IMG/VR virus record: IMGVR_UViG_3300032322_000656
Span: 1-22,760 of that record
Length of the DNA stretch: 22,760 bases
From: a virus
Direction: 5' to 3' (one strand)
Of the stretch, positions 1-7,780 are shown one piece after another (the stretch's first letter is position 1; each line of letters begins with the position of its first letter). A program made the position numbers and the translations under genes. The notes under the pieces are model-generated. The model searched no databases, was not told the DNA's origin, and saw only the letters and a program-made list of their open reading frames with translations.

Positions 1-104
1 AGCCCGTACAAAAACCATCGAAATCCCCGGGTTTTTTTGAGTTTTAGCCGGCAGTTTCGCGTTCTTAAAACGGTACGTAACTTGCGTGGGGCGAAACGCT
101 AACA
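1..104. other. Non-coding leader upstream of the terminase genes
   Basis: No gene is visible here. AAAAACC (10-16) can pair with GGTTTTT (30-36), and CCCG (3-6) with CGGG (28-31). Both lie just before or within a run of seven T (32-38), so this may be a weak terminator for a gene upstream of the window. GTTTCGC (54-60) and GCGAAAC (91-97) form an inverted repeat with a 30-nt spacer just ahead of the small terminase start. It could be an operator or part of a cos region, but nothing in the sequence decides this. No convincing promoter or strong Shine-Dalgarno was seen. Confidence 0.4.
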
Positions 105-572
105 ATGGCCAAGGCTGGGCGACGACCAAAGCCGACTGCACTTCGCATTCTTGAAGGGACCGCGAAAGCGAAACCGACGCGAGAACCATCCGCTCCCGTG
201 GGCGTCCCTCCGATGCCCGAGCGTCTCAAGGTTGAGCCCGTCGCTGTTGACAAGTGGAACGAGCTCGCCGGCATCCTCTCGCGGATGGGCGTGCTGACAA
301 CCGGCGACGGCGAGGCGCTTGCGACGCTGTGCGAGGTTCACGCAGCAGAGCAGGCGTGCCTCTTGCAGCTGCGGGCGAGCGGTGCGGTGTCGCATACCGC
401 AGCCGGCGGCATGAAGCCGAACCCGGCAGGCCCGATGTACCGCTCGCTGGTTGCCATGAAGGCTAGTCTGTTGAGTGAGTTCGGGCTCACTCCAAGTTCA
501 AGGACGAAGCTTGCCACGCAAGTCGAAGTCAAAAAAGACGAGCTCGAAGAGTTCTTCACCGCGCACGGTTAG
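105..572 (+). CDS. terS: Phage terminase small subunit, P27 family
   Basis: The 155-residue product is predicted to recognise phage DNA and load it onto the large terminase at the start of packaging. The N-terminus (MAKAGRRPKPTALRILEGT) is the hallmark opening of P27-family small terminases: a basic stretch followed by 'P..L..L.G..'. The middle, around residues 40-120, has the helical 'W..L...L...G.LT..D...L..LC' pattern, including DKWNELAGILSRMGVLTTGD, and the length is normal for the family. The ATG at 105 has only a weak upstream ribosome site. The large terminase frame opens inside the 3' end of this gene, which is the usual order in HK97-like phages. The family call rests on pattern recognition from the sequence alone. 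Confidence 0.88.
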   Translation: MAKAGRRPKPTALRILEGTAKAKPTREPSAPVGVPPMPERLKVEPVAVDKWNELAGILSRMGVLTTGDGEALATLCEVHAAEQACLLQLRASGAVSHTAAGGMKPNPAGPMYRSLVAMKASLLSEFGLTPSSRTKLATQVEVKKDELEEFFTAHG

Positions 573-2118
573 CCGGCCGGGCATCGACCAGGCCAAGGCC
601 GAGCGTGTGTTCTCGTTTTTCGAGAAGGTGCTCAAGCACTCCAAGGGGCAAACGGCGGGCCAGCCGTTCCTCTTACTGCCGTGGCAGAAGTACGTCCTTG
701 GCGAAATCTTTGGACGGCTCAAGCCAGATGGCACGCGGCAATATCGCCAGGCGTACATTGAGGTGCCGAAGAAGAACGGCAAGAGCACGCTGCTGGCCGG
801 CATTGCTCTCTACATGCTGGTAGCTGACGGCGAGATGGGCGGCGAGTGCTACGGGGCGGCTAGCGACCGCGAGCAGGCCGGCATCATCTACCGCGAAGCG
901 GCGTCGATGGTCCGCTCGTCGCCTGCACTGTCCAAGGTGCTGGAGGTGCTCGACTCCCGGAAGACCATCGTTCACCGTGCGAGCAACTCGTTCTACCGTG
1001 TGCTCTCGGCCGATGCGTTCCGCGCCGAGGGGCTGAACGTATCGTGTCTGCTGTTTGACGAATTGCATGCCCAGCGTGGCGACAGGCGTTTATGGGATGC
1101 ACTCCGCTACGGTGGCGCTGCGCGTAGATCGCCAATCTGTCCCATCTCAATCACAACTGCAGGCGAGGCCAACAAAACGCACATCTGGTACGAGCAGCAC
1201 GACTACGCCGAGCGGTGCCTGGCCGATCCGGCGTTTGACCCGTCGTTCTTTGGGTGCATCTACGCGGCAGACCGCGAGGACGACTGGAAGAGCCCGGAAA
1301 TCTGGAAGAAGGCCAACCCGTCTATCGGCCACACCATCACCGAGGAGTCATTTGCCGCGGACTGCAAAGAGGCTGAGAACTCCGCAACTAAGCTCAACGC
1401 CTTCCTGCGGTATCGGCTCAACATCCCCACCACGTCGGACGTGCGGTGGTTGCGGCCCGATCAGGTGGCTGAGTGCATGGGGCCGCTGTCCGAGCCGCTT
1501 GAAGGACGAGACGTGTGGTGTGGCCTGGACTTGGCCAGCAACTACGACACCACCTGCTTTTCTGCAGTCTCGCCCAACGATGCCGGCGGCTACGACGTGC
1601 ATGTGATGGCGTGGGTTCCCGAGCACAACGCCGCGGAGCGGGAACGAAACGACCGGGTGCAGTATTCCGCGTGGCATCGCGACGGGTGGTTGCACTACAC
1701 CGAAGGCAAAAGCACCGACTACAAGCGAGTGCGGGCCGACATTCTTGAGTTCTGCCAGAAGCATCGCGTGCGTCGGTTGGCAGTGGACCGCTGGAACGCG
1801 ACGCAGTTGGCCACCGAGCTGGCCGATGACGGGCTTCCGGTGACGCTCTTCGGCCAGGGCTTCGCGTCCATGACAGCACCGACTCGCAAACTCGAAGCGT
1901 TGATCGTGGACCGAAAGGTCCGTTTTGGCGGGAATCCGTTGGTAAGTTGGCAGTTAGGTAACGCTGCCGTCCAAACGGACCCCGCGGGCAACGTCAAGGT
2001 GTCGAAGGCGAAGTCCACCGAGCGCGTGGATAGCGTGGTGGCCACGATCATGGCTGTCGGCGTCCACATGGGCGAGAGCATGAAACAAGCCGAGATGCCT
2101 GAAATCTCCTTCTGGTGA
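475..2118 (+). CDS. terL: Phage terminase large subunit (ATPase and nuclease)
   Basis: This is the packaging motor, which pumps DNA into the prohead and cuts concatemers. With the GTG at 475 the protein is 547 residues. Walker A is PKKNGKST (98-105) and Walker B is CLLFDE (191-196), both in the form typical of Terminase_1 (HK97/P27-associated) enzymes. The RNase H-like nuclease acidic residues are plausibly D352 (GLDLAS), D438 (LAVDRW) and D519 (ERVDSV). The conserved N-terminal region (KAERVFSFFEKVLKHSKG) starts near residue 41. The only in-frame starts upstream of it are GTG 475 and TTG 511, so the gene must overlap the small subunit by about 60-98 nt, or start unusually. The first ~35 residues are Ser/Lys-rich and may not be translated. 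Confidence 0.95.
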   Translation: MSSGSLQVQGRSLPRKSKSKKTSSKSSSPRTVSRPGIDQAKAERVFSFFEKVLKHSKGQTAGQPFLLLPWQKYVLGEIFGRLKPDGTRQYRQAYIEVPKKNGKSTLLAGIALYMLVADGEMGGECYGAASDREQAGIIYREAASMVRSSPALSKVLEVLDSRKTIVHRASNSFYRVLSADAFRAEGLNVSCLLFDELHAQRGDRRLWDALRYGGAARRSPICPISITTAGEANKTHIWYEQHDYAERCLADPAFDPSFFGCIYAADREDDWKSPEIWKKANPSIGHTITEESFAADCKEAENSATKLNAFLRYRLNIPTTSDVRWLRPDQVAECMGPLSEPLEGRDVWCGLDLASNYDTTCFSAVSPNDAGGYDVHVMAWVPEHNAAERERNDRVQYSAWHRDGWLHYTEGKSTDYKRVRADILEFCQKHRVRRLAVDRWNATQLATELADDGLPVTLFGQGFASMTAPTRKLEALIVDRKVRFGGNPLVSWQLGNAAVQTDPAGNVKVSKAKSTERVDSVVATIMAVGVHMGESMKQAEMPEISFW

Positions 2119-2119
2119 G

Positions 2120-3394
2120 GTGCCCGTGATTTCGCAAGCCGAGAGTGCCGTGCCCGAGATCAAGTGGCTGGAATCCCGCATGAGCCGGTGGGATGACCTC
2201 GTTGCCATGGCCGCCGAGACTGGCGTGCGGATCACGCCCGAGACGGCGATGAAGACGGCGGCGTACTTCGCGTGTGCTCGCGTGATTGCCGAGACTGTCG
2301 CCAGCCTGCCTCTTCATCTCTACCGCCGGCTGGACGACCACAACAGCGAGCGGGCCAAGGATCTGCCGCTCTACAACGTGCTGGCTAAGCGTCCTAACGG
2401 CTGGCAGACGCGGTATGAGTGGGTGGAGCAGATGTGTCTCCACTTGGGCTTCTACGGCAACTCGTACCAACTGAAGGTGCCGGGCGACCGCGGGAGCGTG
2501 GATCAGATTTACGCTCTGCACCCTGCCGGCATGAAAGTTGTGCAGGAGAGCGATAAGGCTCTGGCCTACCTCTACACCGACCCGAGCACCGGAAGGCAGC
2601 AGGCGTACCGCGATGACCAGATCATGCACGTTCGCTGGCTGTCGTTTGACGGCATCAACGGCGAAGTTCCTGTTGAGCTTGGCCGCGACGCGATTGCGTT
2701 GGCTCGCTCGCTCGAGCAGTACGCCGCGAGCTTCTATCGCAACAACGCTCAGCCCGGCATCATCCTGCACACCGACCAGGCGTTGCCGCGTGAAGTCCGC
2801 GAGCAGCTGCGTGACCAGTGGGAGTCGGCGCACCGCGGCCCGGCCAAGGCTGGCAAGACGGCGATCCTGAGCAACGGGCTCAAGGCCGATACAGTCTCGG
2901 CCACGAACCAAGAGAGCCAACTGGCCGAGCTCTGGATGCAATCGCTGCTCGCCATCTGCCGTATCTGGCGGATGCCTCCGCACATGATTCAAGAGTTGGG
3001 TCGGGCGACGTGGGGCAACCTACAAAGCGAAATGGTTTCGTTTGAGAAGTTCACTATCGGCCCATGGCTGCGGCGGATTGAAGGGGCCATTGAGCGGGAC
3101 GTGCTGCCCGAGGACGGCGACCTGTACGCCGAGTTTCTGGTGGAAGGGCTGCTGCGTGGCGACATCACGACTCGCTACCAGGCGTATGAGGTGGCGATCC
3201 GCAACGGCTGGATGACGCCGGAAGAGGTGCGGATGAAGGAGAACCTAGGGCCGCTGCCCGAGACGGAAGACGACTCGCCTGGCGAGGTTGAGGACACGCC
3301 GGGCGACGCCGTCGAGGACGTGGCCGAAGAGGACGACACCGAGGACATGCCGCCGGAAGGCGACGCAAGCACGGAGGCTGGCGATGGAACTTGA
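2120..3394 (+). CDS. Phage portal protein, HK97 family
   Basis: This 424-residue protein forms the dodecameric ring at the unique vertex through which DNA enters and leaves and on which the prohead assembles. Family features include the N-terminal segment AAYFACARVIAETVASLPLH (near residues 46-65), the 'LYNVLAKRPNGWQTRYEW' region, and the 'GNSYQLK' and 'IMHVRWLSFDGINGE' strands, all standard for HK97-type portals. The C-terminal ~50 residues are very acidic and Pro/Thr-rich (repeated ED, GE and GD pairs), a common disordered tail. The start is a GTG one base after the terminase stop, and the next gene begins 11 nt before this one ends, so the three genes are probably translationally coupled. 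Confidence 0.95.
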   Translation: MPVISQAESAVPEIKWLESRMSRWDDLVAMAAETGVRITPETAMKTAAYFACARVIAETVASLPLHLYRRLDDHNSERAKDLPLYNVLAKRPNGWQTRYEWVEQMCLHLGFYGNSYQLKVPGDRGSVDQIYALHPAGMKVVQESDKALAYLYTDPSTGRQQAYRDDQIMHVRWLSFDGINGEVPVELGRDAIALARSLEQYAASFYRNNAQPGIILHTDQALPREVREQLRDQWESAHRGPAKAGKTAILSNGLKADTVSATNQESQLAELWMQSLLAICRIWRMPPHMIQELGRATWGNLQSEMVSFEKFTIGPWLRRIEGAIERDVLPEDGDLYAEFLVEGLLRGDITTRYQAYEVAIRNGWMTPEEVRMKENLGPLPETEDDSPGEVEDTPGDAVEDVAEEDDTEDMPPEGDASTEAGDGT

Positions 3395-4037
3395 ACGACG
3401 CGATTGGGAGTTCTCTGGCGACGATGACGGCCTCGTGGTCGAGACTCGCGCCGATGGCCGAGCCGTAATCAAAGGCTATGCCATCGTCTACAACCGCCTG
3501 AGCGTTGACCTGGGCGGGTTTCGCGAGCGAATCCTGCCGGGTGCTTTCGACGCCGTGCTGAACCGCCAGCGTGGCCGGGCTGACCTCGTCTCGTACTACA
3601 ACCACAACCCCGACATTCTGCTGGGCCGCGAGTCGTCCGGGACGCTCACGGTCGGCACGTCCGACAAGGGCGTGTGGTTTGAGGTGATGCCGCCGGCCAG
3701 CCGGGCCGACATCATGGAACTCGTGGCCCGTCGCGACGTTCGTGGTGCGTCTTTCACGTTCACCGTGGACAAGGGCGGCGAGGGGTTCACGACTGACGAA
3801 AACGGCCGGGCGATTCGCGAGATTCGCGCCGCCACCCTGTACGAGCTTGGGCCGGTTGTGCAGCCGGCTTACCCGGCAACCAGTGTCGCTGTGGCCATGC
3901 GTGCGGTTCAGGCTTGGCTGGCAAGCCAAGTTATTCCTGAGGCGACGCCGCAGATTGTTGTTGCCGACATGCTGCCGGCGTCCATGCGGCTTCGTTCCGC
4001 AAATCTCAGGAGTCACATGCGTGACACAAGCCGGTAG
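3384..4037 (+). CDS. Prohead maturation protease, HK97 type (peptidase S78)
   Basis: This 217-residue protein should cleave the scaffold (delta) domain from the capsid protein and then itself inside the prohead. The ATG at 3384 is chosen because GGAGG lies just upstream and because recognisable family sequence begins there; an open frame extends further upstream but is portal-coding shadow. Visible motifs are IKGYAIVYNRLS (29-40), the catalytic His in YYNHNPDILLGR (H74), the nucleophile in RDVRGASFTF (S123), and the conserved LYELGPVVQPAYP (152-164). It sits directly between portal and capsid, the canonical position. It overlaps the portal by 11 nt and the following zinc-ribbon gene by 17 nt. 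Confidence 0.93.
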   Translation: MELERRDWEFSGDDDGLVVETRADGRAVIKGYAIVYNRLSVDLGGFRERILPGAFDAVLNRQRGRADLVSYYNHNPDILLGRESSGTLTVGTSDKGVWFEVMPPASRADIMELVARRDVRGASFTFTVDKGGEGFTTDENGRAIREIRAATLYELGPVVQPAYPATSVAVAMRAVQAWLASQVIPEATPQIVVADMLPASMRLRSANLRSHMRDTSR

Positions 4038-4209
4038 CGTCTGCCCTAAGTGCAAGGCGAATCGTCTTCGCACGCGGTCCAGCCATCAGCACGGCGAGCA
4101 CCACCAAGTGAGGTACTTGGAGTGCTGCGGCTGCGACTACAGAACCAAGGCAGTGGTTCCGGCCGACACCGTCTGGCGTCGCTGCGTTGTACCGTACAAA
4201 CAAGCCTGA
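4021..4209 (+). CDS. Small zinc-ribbon protein of unknown function
   Basis: This 62-residue product starts at a GTG that overlaps the protease stop by 17 nt. A good GGAG (4009-4012) lies 8 nt upstream, which sets the start. Two metal-binding clusters are visible: CPKC (8-11) and CCGC (35-38), separated by a His-rich stretch (HQHGEHH, 22-28). This is the layout of a small zinc ribbon resembling the transcription-factor/transposase type. The sequence between clusters (KANRLRTRS) is basic. The function is unknown; nucleic-acid binding or a role in head assembly are both possible. A separate gene between protease and capsid is unusual in HK97-like modules. Confidence that it is a real gene rests on the ribosome site, the overlap and the cysteine pattern. 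Confidence 0.72.
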   Translation: MTQAGSVCPKCKANRLRTRSSHQHGEHHQVRYLECCGCDYRTKAVVPADTVWRRCVVPYKQA

Positions 4210-4282
4210 GTGAGAAGCGGCCGTTTTGCCTTAGTGTGAACGGGAGACACGGAACGTCACCGCACACTACGGAGCGCCACGG

Positions 4283-5593
4283 ATGGCCACTCAACTCTCG
4301 AAGCTTCAGGACCGGGCCGCTGCTGTGGCCGCCATGCTGGACGAACTCTCCAAGGTTGAGGAGCGTTCCGCGGAGCAGGCCGCCGAGTACGAGCGGCTTG
4401 CTGGCGAAGCCGAAGGGCTGGAGAAGGAGCTGTCCCGCGAGCACGCGATTGCGGAGAAAATCACCGCTTTGCGTGGCAAGGTGGCCGCGACTGCGAAGCC
4501 CGTCGAGGTTGCCGCGGTGAATGCGGCCCCGGCCGTTGGCCCGTCGTACTCGAGCCGTGCCGCGAAGCACTTCCGCTCTTCGAGCGACGCGGAGGCGTGT
4601 GGCCGCTGGATTCGCGGCTTCGTTCTTGGCCGTGCCGAGGATCGGGCGTGGTACACGAAGAACGTCGAAGAGCGTGCCCTGTCGCCAAACGACAACAACA
4701 AGGGGGCAGTGTTCATCCCGGACACGTTTGCCAGCACCGTGATTCGTTTGGTTGAGTCGTTCGGTTCGTTTCCGGCTCAGGCGAACAACCTGACGATGGC
4801 GAGCGACACGCTCTACATCCCGCGTCGGACGGGCGGAAACACCGCGTACCACACCGCGGCCAACGCCGAGACGACGCAGACCGACATGGCGACCGACAAC
4901 GTGATGCTGTCGGCCAAGGAGGTGAGGGTTGGCACTCGCGTCCCGAACCAGCTGATTGACGATTCCGCCATCGACCTGGCCTCTCTCGTGGCCGAAGAGT
5001 TCGCCCTGGCCATCGCCCAGCGGATTGACCTCGACGGCTTCACTGGCTCGGGCGTTTCCGCCAACGGTGGTATCCGCGGCATCCAGTGGCTCTTCGAGAA
5101 CCAGAGCAATATCGCCACGGCGGCCAACATCAGCAACTCGGGCCAGACGAGCGTTGCCAACCTGACGATTGACGATTTTGCGGCGGCCGTCGCGAAGGCT
5201 CCCACCTACGCGATTCAGTCGCCGACCGCTGGCTGGTACTGCACCCCGCAGATGCACGCCTTGGCCATGCAGTCGCTGGCCCTTGGTGGCAACGGTGCAC
5301 TGGCGAATGAGGTTGTGGATGGCGTGCGTCGGCCGTCGTTCATGGGCTACCCGGTCTACTACAACAACGTCATGCGTCAGACCGCCAGCACCGACCAGGT
5401 GGTGGCCCTCTTCGGCGACCTGAAGAAGTCCAGCCACTTCGCCCTGCGTCGCCAGGTTGCGGTACGGGCGTCTACCGACCGCTACATTGAATTTGACCAG
5501 ACCTATCTGCAGGCCACGTGCTCGTATGACGCGGTCACGAGCGACATTGGCGACGCGACGACTGCCGGCCCGGTTGTGGCTCTCATCCTCTGA
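4283..5593 (+). CDS. Major capsid protein, HK97 fold, with N-terminal scaffold domain
   Basis: The 436-residue protein is the icosahedral shell subunit. Residues 1-80 are strongly alpha-helical and coiled-coil-like (LSKLQDRAAAVAAMLDELSK..EERSAEQAAEYERLAGEAEG), as expected for the delta scaffold domain that the upstream protease removes. Cleavage is likely somewhere between residues ~90 and 140. The mature part shows HK97-family features: 'GAVFIPDTFASTVIRLVESFG', 'YIPRRTGG', 'VPNQLIDDSAIDLASLVAEEFA', 'DGFTGSG', and a late strand pattern 'YPVYYNNVM ... ALFGDLKKSSHFALRRQVAVR'. The ATG at 4283 follows a GGAG-containing leader. A 73-nt gap separates it from the zinc-ribbon gene. A long open frame on the opposite strand here (4046-5437) is a composition artefact. 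Confidence 0.95.
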   Translation: MATQLSKLQDRAAAVAAMLDELSKVEERSAEQAAEYERLAGEAEGLEKELSREHAIAEKITALRGKVAATAKPVEVAAVNAAPAVGPSYSSRAAKHFRSSSDAEACGRWIRGFVLGRAEDRAWYTKNVEERALSPNDNNKGAVFIPDTFASTVIRLVESFGSFPAQANNLTMASDTLYIPRRTGGNTAYHTAANAETTQTDMATDNVMLSAKEVRVGTRVPNQLIDDSAIDLASLVAEEFALAIAQRIDLDGFTGSGVSANGGIRGIQWLFENQSNIATAANISNSGQTSVANLTIDDFAAAVAKAPTYAIQSPTAGWYCTPQMHALAMQSLALGGNGALANEVVDGVRRPSFMGYPVYYNNVMRQTASTDQVVALFGDLKKSSHFALRRQVAVRASTDRYIEFDQTYLQATCSYDAVTSDIGDATTAGPVVALIL

Positions 5594-5622
5594 TACCTCT
5601 TACGCACCAGGAAACCAGAACC

Positions 5623-6096
5623 ATGAACCACTGCCAGAACACCAAGTCGGTCCTCAACATCTCGCCCGGCGTTGCCGGCGTAAACAGTGCCGCCACGCAC
5701 ACCGTGGCCATCGACTGCCTGGGCTTCGATGCCCTGTCGATCGACGTGGCGTACCGCTCGCTGGCCAACACCTCGGCTCCGAGCGTCCTTGGCCTCCGGT
5801 TTGCGGATGCCGATGCCGCCACGTCCTACGCGACGGTAAGCGGTCTGGTGCAGGGCACGGACTACACGGTTGCGGGCGTCACCAATACCGCGGTTGTGAA
5901 CATCACGCGGTTCGAGCTTGGCTCGACCAAGGCTCTCCCGCGGTTCGTTCAGGTTCGCGTGACTCCCTCGGCCGATGCGACGGCGAACGGCACCAACAAC
6001 GACGTTGTGGTTGCTGCTCGTCTTCACAAGGGCGAGGTGGGCATCGACAACGCGACCGACGCGAACGTGACCACGCGAGTGGTGTACGGCGGCTGA
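5623..6096 (+). CDS. Beta-rich putative capsid decoration protein
   Basis: This 157-residue protein follows the capsid gene by 29 nt, the common position for decoration or head-stabilising proteins. It is rich in Ala, Thr, Val, Asn and Asp, with alternating hydrophobic strands (HTVAIDCLGFDALSIDVAYRS; FVQVRVTPSADA; NDVVVAARLHK) and no transmembrane segment, cysteine cluster or catalytic motif. The C-terminus (TTRVVYGG) fits a beta-strand end. I do not recognise a named family. Decoration is inferred from position, size and beta-rich composition; a minor head or spike protein is equally possible. The ATG at 5623 is preceded by an ACCAGGAAACC-type leader with only a short purine stretch. Confidence 0.6.
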   Translation: MNHCQNTKSVLNISPGVAGVNSAATHTVAIDCLGFDALSIDVAYRSLANTSAPSVLGLRFADADAATSYATVSGLVQGTDYTVAGVTNTAVVNITRFELGSTKALPRFVQVRVTPSADATANGTNNDVVVAARLHKGEVGIDNATDANVTTRVVYGG

Positions 6097-6133
6097 TAGG
6101 TTTCTGACGACAACTCCAACCTGAGGAGGAGCC

Positions 6134-6904
6134 GTGGGCGCGGCGAATCCAGCGGTGGCGGGCGTGCAGCCTGCCATCCTGCAGACCCCTAGCGGGCCAG
6201 TGCGCTTGCACTGCGCCATGTCTGTCCCTCGTCTGGGCTGGCAGGACCACATGTTCTGCTGGGCCCGCGGGCTGATCCCCTACGGCATCTCTCCGATCCG
6301 CATGGAGGGTGCATTCTGGGGCCAGTGCCTAGAGCGTGTGCTTACGGACATCGTCGAGCACGATGAGCCAGAAGGCAAGCCGCCGCTCTGGATCCTCACG
6401 CTCGACTACGACAGCATCTTCGCCCAGGACGCCGTGCCGAAGCTGCTGACGTATGCCGTGGCCAGTGGCTACGACTTCGTGGCCGCCATCCAGATGAAGC
6501 GTCGTACGGACGAGCCGCTCTTCACCATGGTGAGCGACGGCGGTGAGCGGATGGCTGAGGTTGGCCGCGACACGTTCATCTATCACAACGTCGTGCAAGC
6601 CAACACGGCCCACTTCGGCTTGACGATGCTGAAGGCAGAGTCGCTCAAGAAGATGGAGCACCCGTGGTTCATCGGCAAGCCCAACGAGGATGGCCGATGG
6701 GAAGACGGGCGGGTGGATGATGACATCGCTTTCTGGCTCGGTGCTCAGAAGGCCGGCTTGAAGATTGGCGTTTGTCCTCGTGTCTCGCTGGGGCATGCGG
6801 AGGTTTGGATCAAGTGGCCCGATCAGCAGATGAAGGCCAGCCTGCAACACCCTGGCGACTTCTGGGAGCGTGGCGGCAAGCCGCCTGACAACGTATGGCA
6901 GTGA
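6134..6904 (+). CDS. GT-A-like glycosyltransferase candidate in the head operon
   Basis: The 256-residue product begins at GTG 6134 behind a strong GAGGAG. It has the shape of a family-2-like nucleotide-sugar transferase: ILTLDYDSIF (88-96) contains a DxD motif (D91, D93) after hydrophobic strands, then NTAHFGLTMLKAESLKKM (157-174), the acidic cluster VDDDIAFWLGAQKAG (194-208) and a late His in VSLGHAEVW (H221). These match the metal/sugar-nucleotide site, acceptor region and final metal-ligand His seen in GT-A folds. There is no signal peptide or membrane segment, so a cytoplasmic role is expected. The substrate is unknown. Location between the decoration-like gene and the connectors suggests a virion protein as target, but host-surface sugar modification cannot be excluded. 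Confidence 0.68.
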   Translation: MGAANPAVAGVQPAILQTPSGPVRLHCAMSVPRLGWQDHMFCWARGLIPYGISPIRMEGAFWGQCLERVLTDIVEHDEPEGKPPLWILTLDYDSIFAQDAVPKLLTYAVASGYDFVAAIQMKRRTDEPLFTMVSDGGERMAEVGRDTFIYHNVVQANTAHFGLTMLKAESLKKMEHPWFIGKPNEDGRWEDGRVDDDIAFWLGAQKAGLKIGVCPRVSLGHAEVWIKWPDQQMKASLQHPGDFWERGGKPPDNVWQ

Positions 6905-7134
6905 GCCTTGGCGAGCCGGTGAACGTGCGAATGCTCCGCTCCTACGGTCGCTACCGTGCCGGGCAGATTGTGCCTGTGACGGGTGGCCTGGCGAGGACGC
7001 TGGAACTCCAGCGGTACGCGGTGCGTGTCGCCGCAGAGCCGGCGTTTGAGTTTGCCGTGGCCCCCGAGCCCGAGACGGAGCGAGCCGTGGCCCCGATTGC
7101 CAAGGCCAAGCGTGGGAGGCCCAAGCGTGCGTAA
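6895..7134 (+). CDS. Small basic protein with AT-hook-like C-terminus
   Basis: This 79-residue protein begins 10 nt inside the preceding gene and overlaps the next by 8 nt, a pattern that supports a real coupled gene. The N-terminal half (VNVRMLRSYGRYRAGQIVPVTGGLARTL) looks like a short beta-barrel or SH3-like segment of the type found in many phage head operons. The middle is Pro/Glu-rich, and the last ten residues (KAKRGRPKRA) contain the AT-hook core RGRP, so the tail could bind DNA. I recognise no named family. Function is unknown; position suggests a head or head-completion accessory protein. Confidence 0.6.
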   Translation: MAVSLGEPVNVRMLRSYGRYRAGQIVPVTGGLARTLELQRYAVRVAAEPAFEFAVAPEPETERAVAPIAKAKRGRPKRA

Positions 7135-7780
7135 CTGGGAACTCCCGGCCACCAGCGGACGGTATCGCAGCCTCACCGTTTCGACGGCGAGCGGCAGCGG
7201 GGATCGTCCCGTAACGGTTTCCGAAGCGAAGGAGCACCTTCGCATTGTCGATTTCACGGGCGACGATACCTACATCGGCGCTCTCATCGACTCGGCTACG
7301 ACGTGGTGCGAGGACTATTGCGACCGCACCTTTGCCGACAAGACGTACACCGTGGCGTTCGATGACTTTCCGGCTCTCCGCACTGAGCTACCGCGCCCGC
7401 CAGTGCGGCTGAACGGGACTGCCGCGAGCGCCACGGTGACTATCTCCTATGTCGATACGTCTGGCTCGACACAAACTCTGACGTGGGCGCAGTCTGGAAC
7501 GCAACAGTTCCGCGTAGACCGCGACCACGTCCCTTGCCTTATCTATCCGCTGTACCTGCAGGATTGGCCGTCCGTGCGTCTGGACGACAAGTCCGTGCAG
7601 ATCACCTACCTGGCTGGCTACGGCGGTGCGGCCAACGTGCCGACGCCGGCCAAACACGCCATCAAGATGCTGGTGGGCCACTGGTACGCGAGCCGCGAGG
7701 CGGTTGGCTCGGTTGGCCAGGACGTGCCGCTAGGTGTGGCGGCGTTGCTCGAACCGCTCAAGTGGAAGCAGTACGCATGA
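7127..7780 (+). CDS. Head-tail connector protein (gp6-like adaptor)
   Basis: This protein has 217 residues from GTG 7127. That start is chosen over an upstream in-frame start at 6983 because GGGAGG (7114-7119) sits 7 nt ahead and because the upstream stretch is shadow of the preceding gene. The region PVTVSEAKEHLRIVDFTGDDTYIGALIDSATTWCEDYCDRTF (about residues 27-68) is the standard N-terminal helical signature of the gp6/phiE125 gp8-like connector family. The later part ('ITYLAGYG', 'PTPAKHAIKMLVGHWYASREA') also matches this family. It should form the ring below the portal onto which the stopper and tail join. It is followed directly by an ATGA-coupled gene. Confidence 0.88.
   Translation: MRNWELPATSGRYRSLTVSTASGSGDRPVTVSEAKEHLRIVDFTGDDTYIGALIDSATTWCEDYCDRTFADKTYTVAFDDFPALRTELPRPPVRLNGTAASATVTISYVDTSGSTQTLTWAQSGTQQFRVDRDHVPCLIYPLYLQDWPSVRLDDKSVQITYLAGYGGAANVPTPAKHAIKMLVGHWYASREAVGSVGQDVPLGVAALLEPLKWKQYA

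Noticed and set aside
2048-2992. 314-codon minus-strand open frame opposite the portal gene
   Set aside because: Antisense shadow of the portal gene; no ribosome site and no family features.
3165-4073. 302-codon minus-strand open frame opposite portal end and protease
   Set aside because: Arg/Pro/His-rich composition typical of antisense shadow; the plus strand has clear protease and portal motifs.
4046-5437. 463-codon open frame on the minus strand opposite the capsid gene
   Set aside because: It mirrors the capsid coding frame, has no recognisable domain, and arises from the strong third-position G/C bias of the plus-strand gene.
6329-7237. 302-codon minus-strand open frame opposite the glycosyltransferase candidate
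   Set aside because: Spans three plus-strand genes with good ribosome sites; no domain visible.
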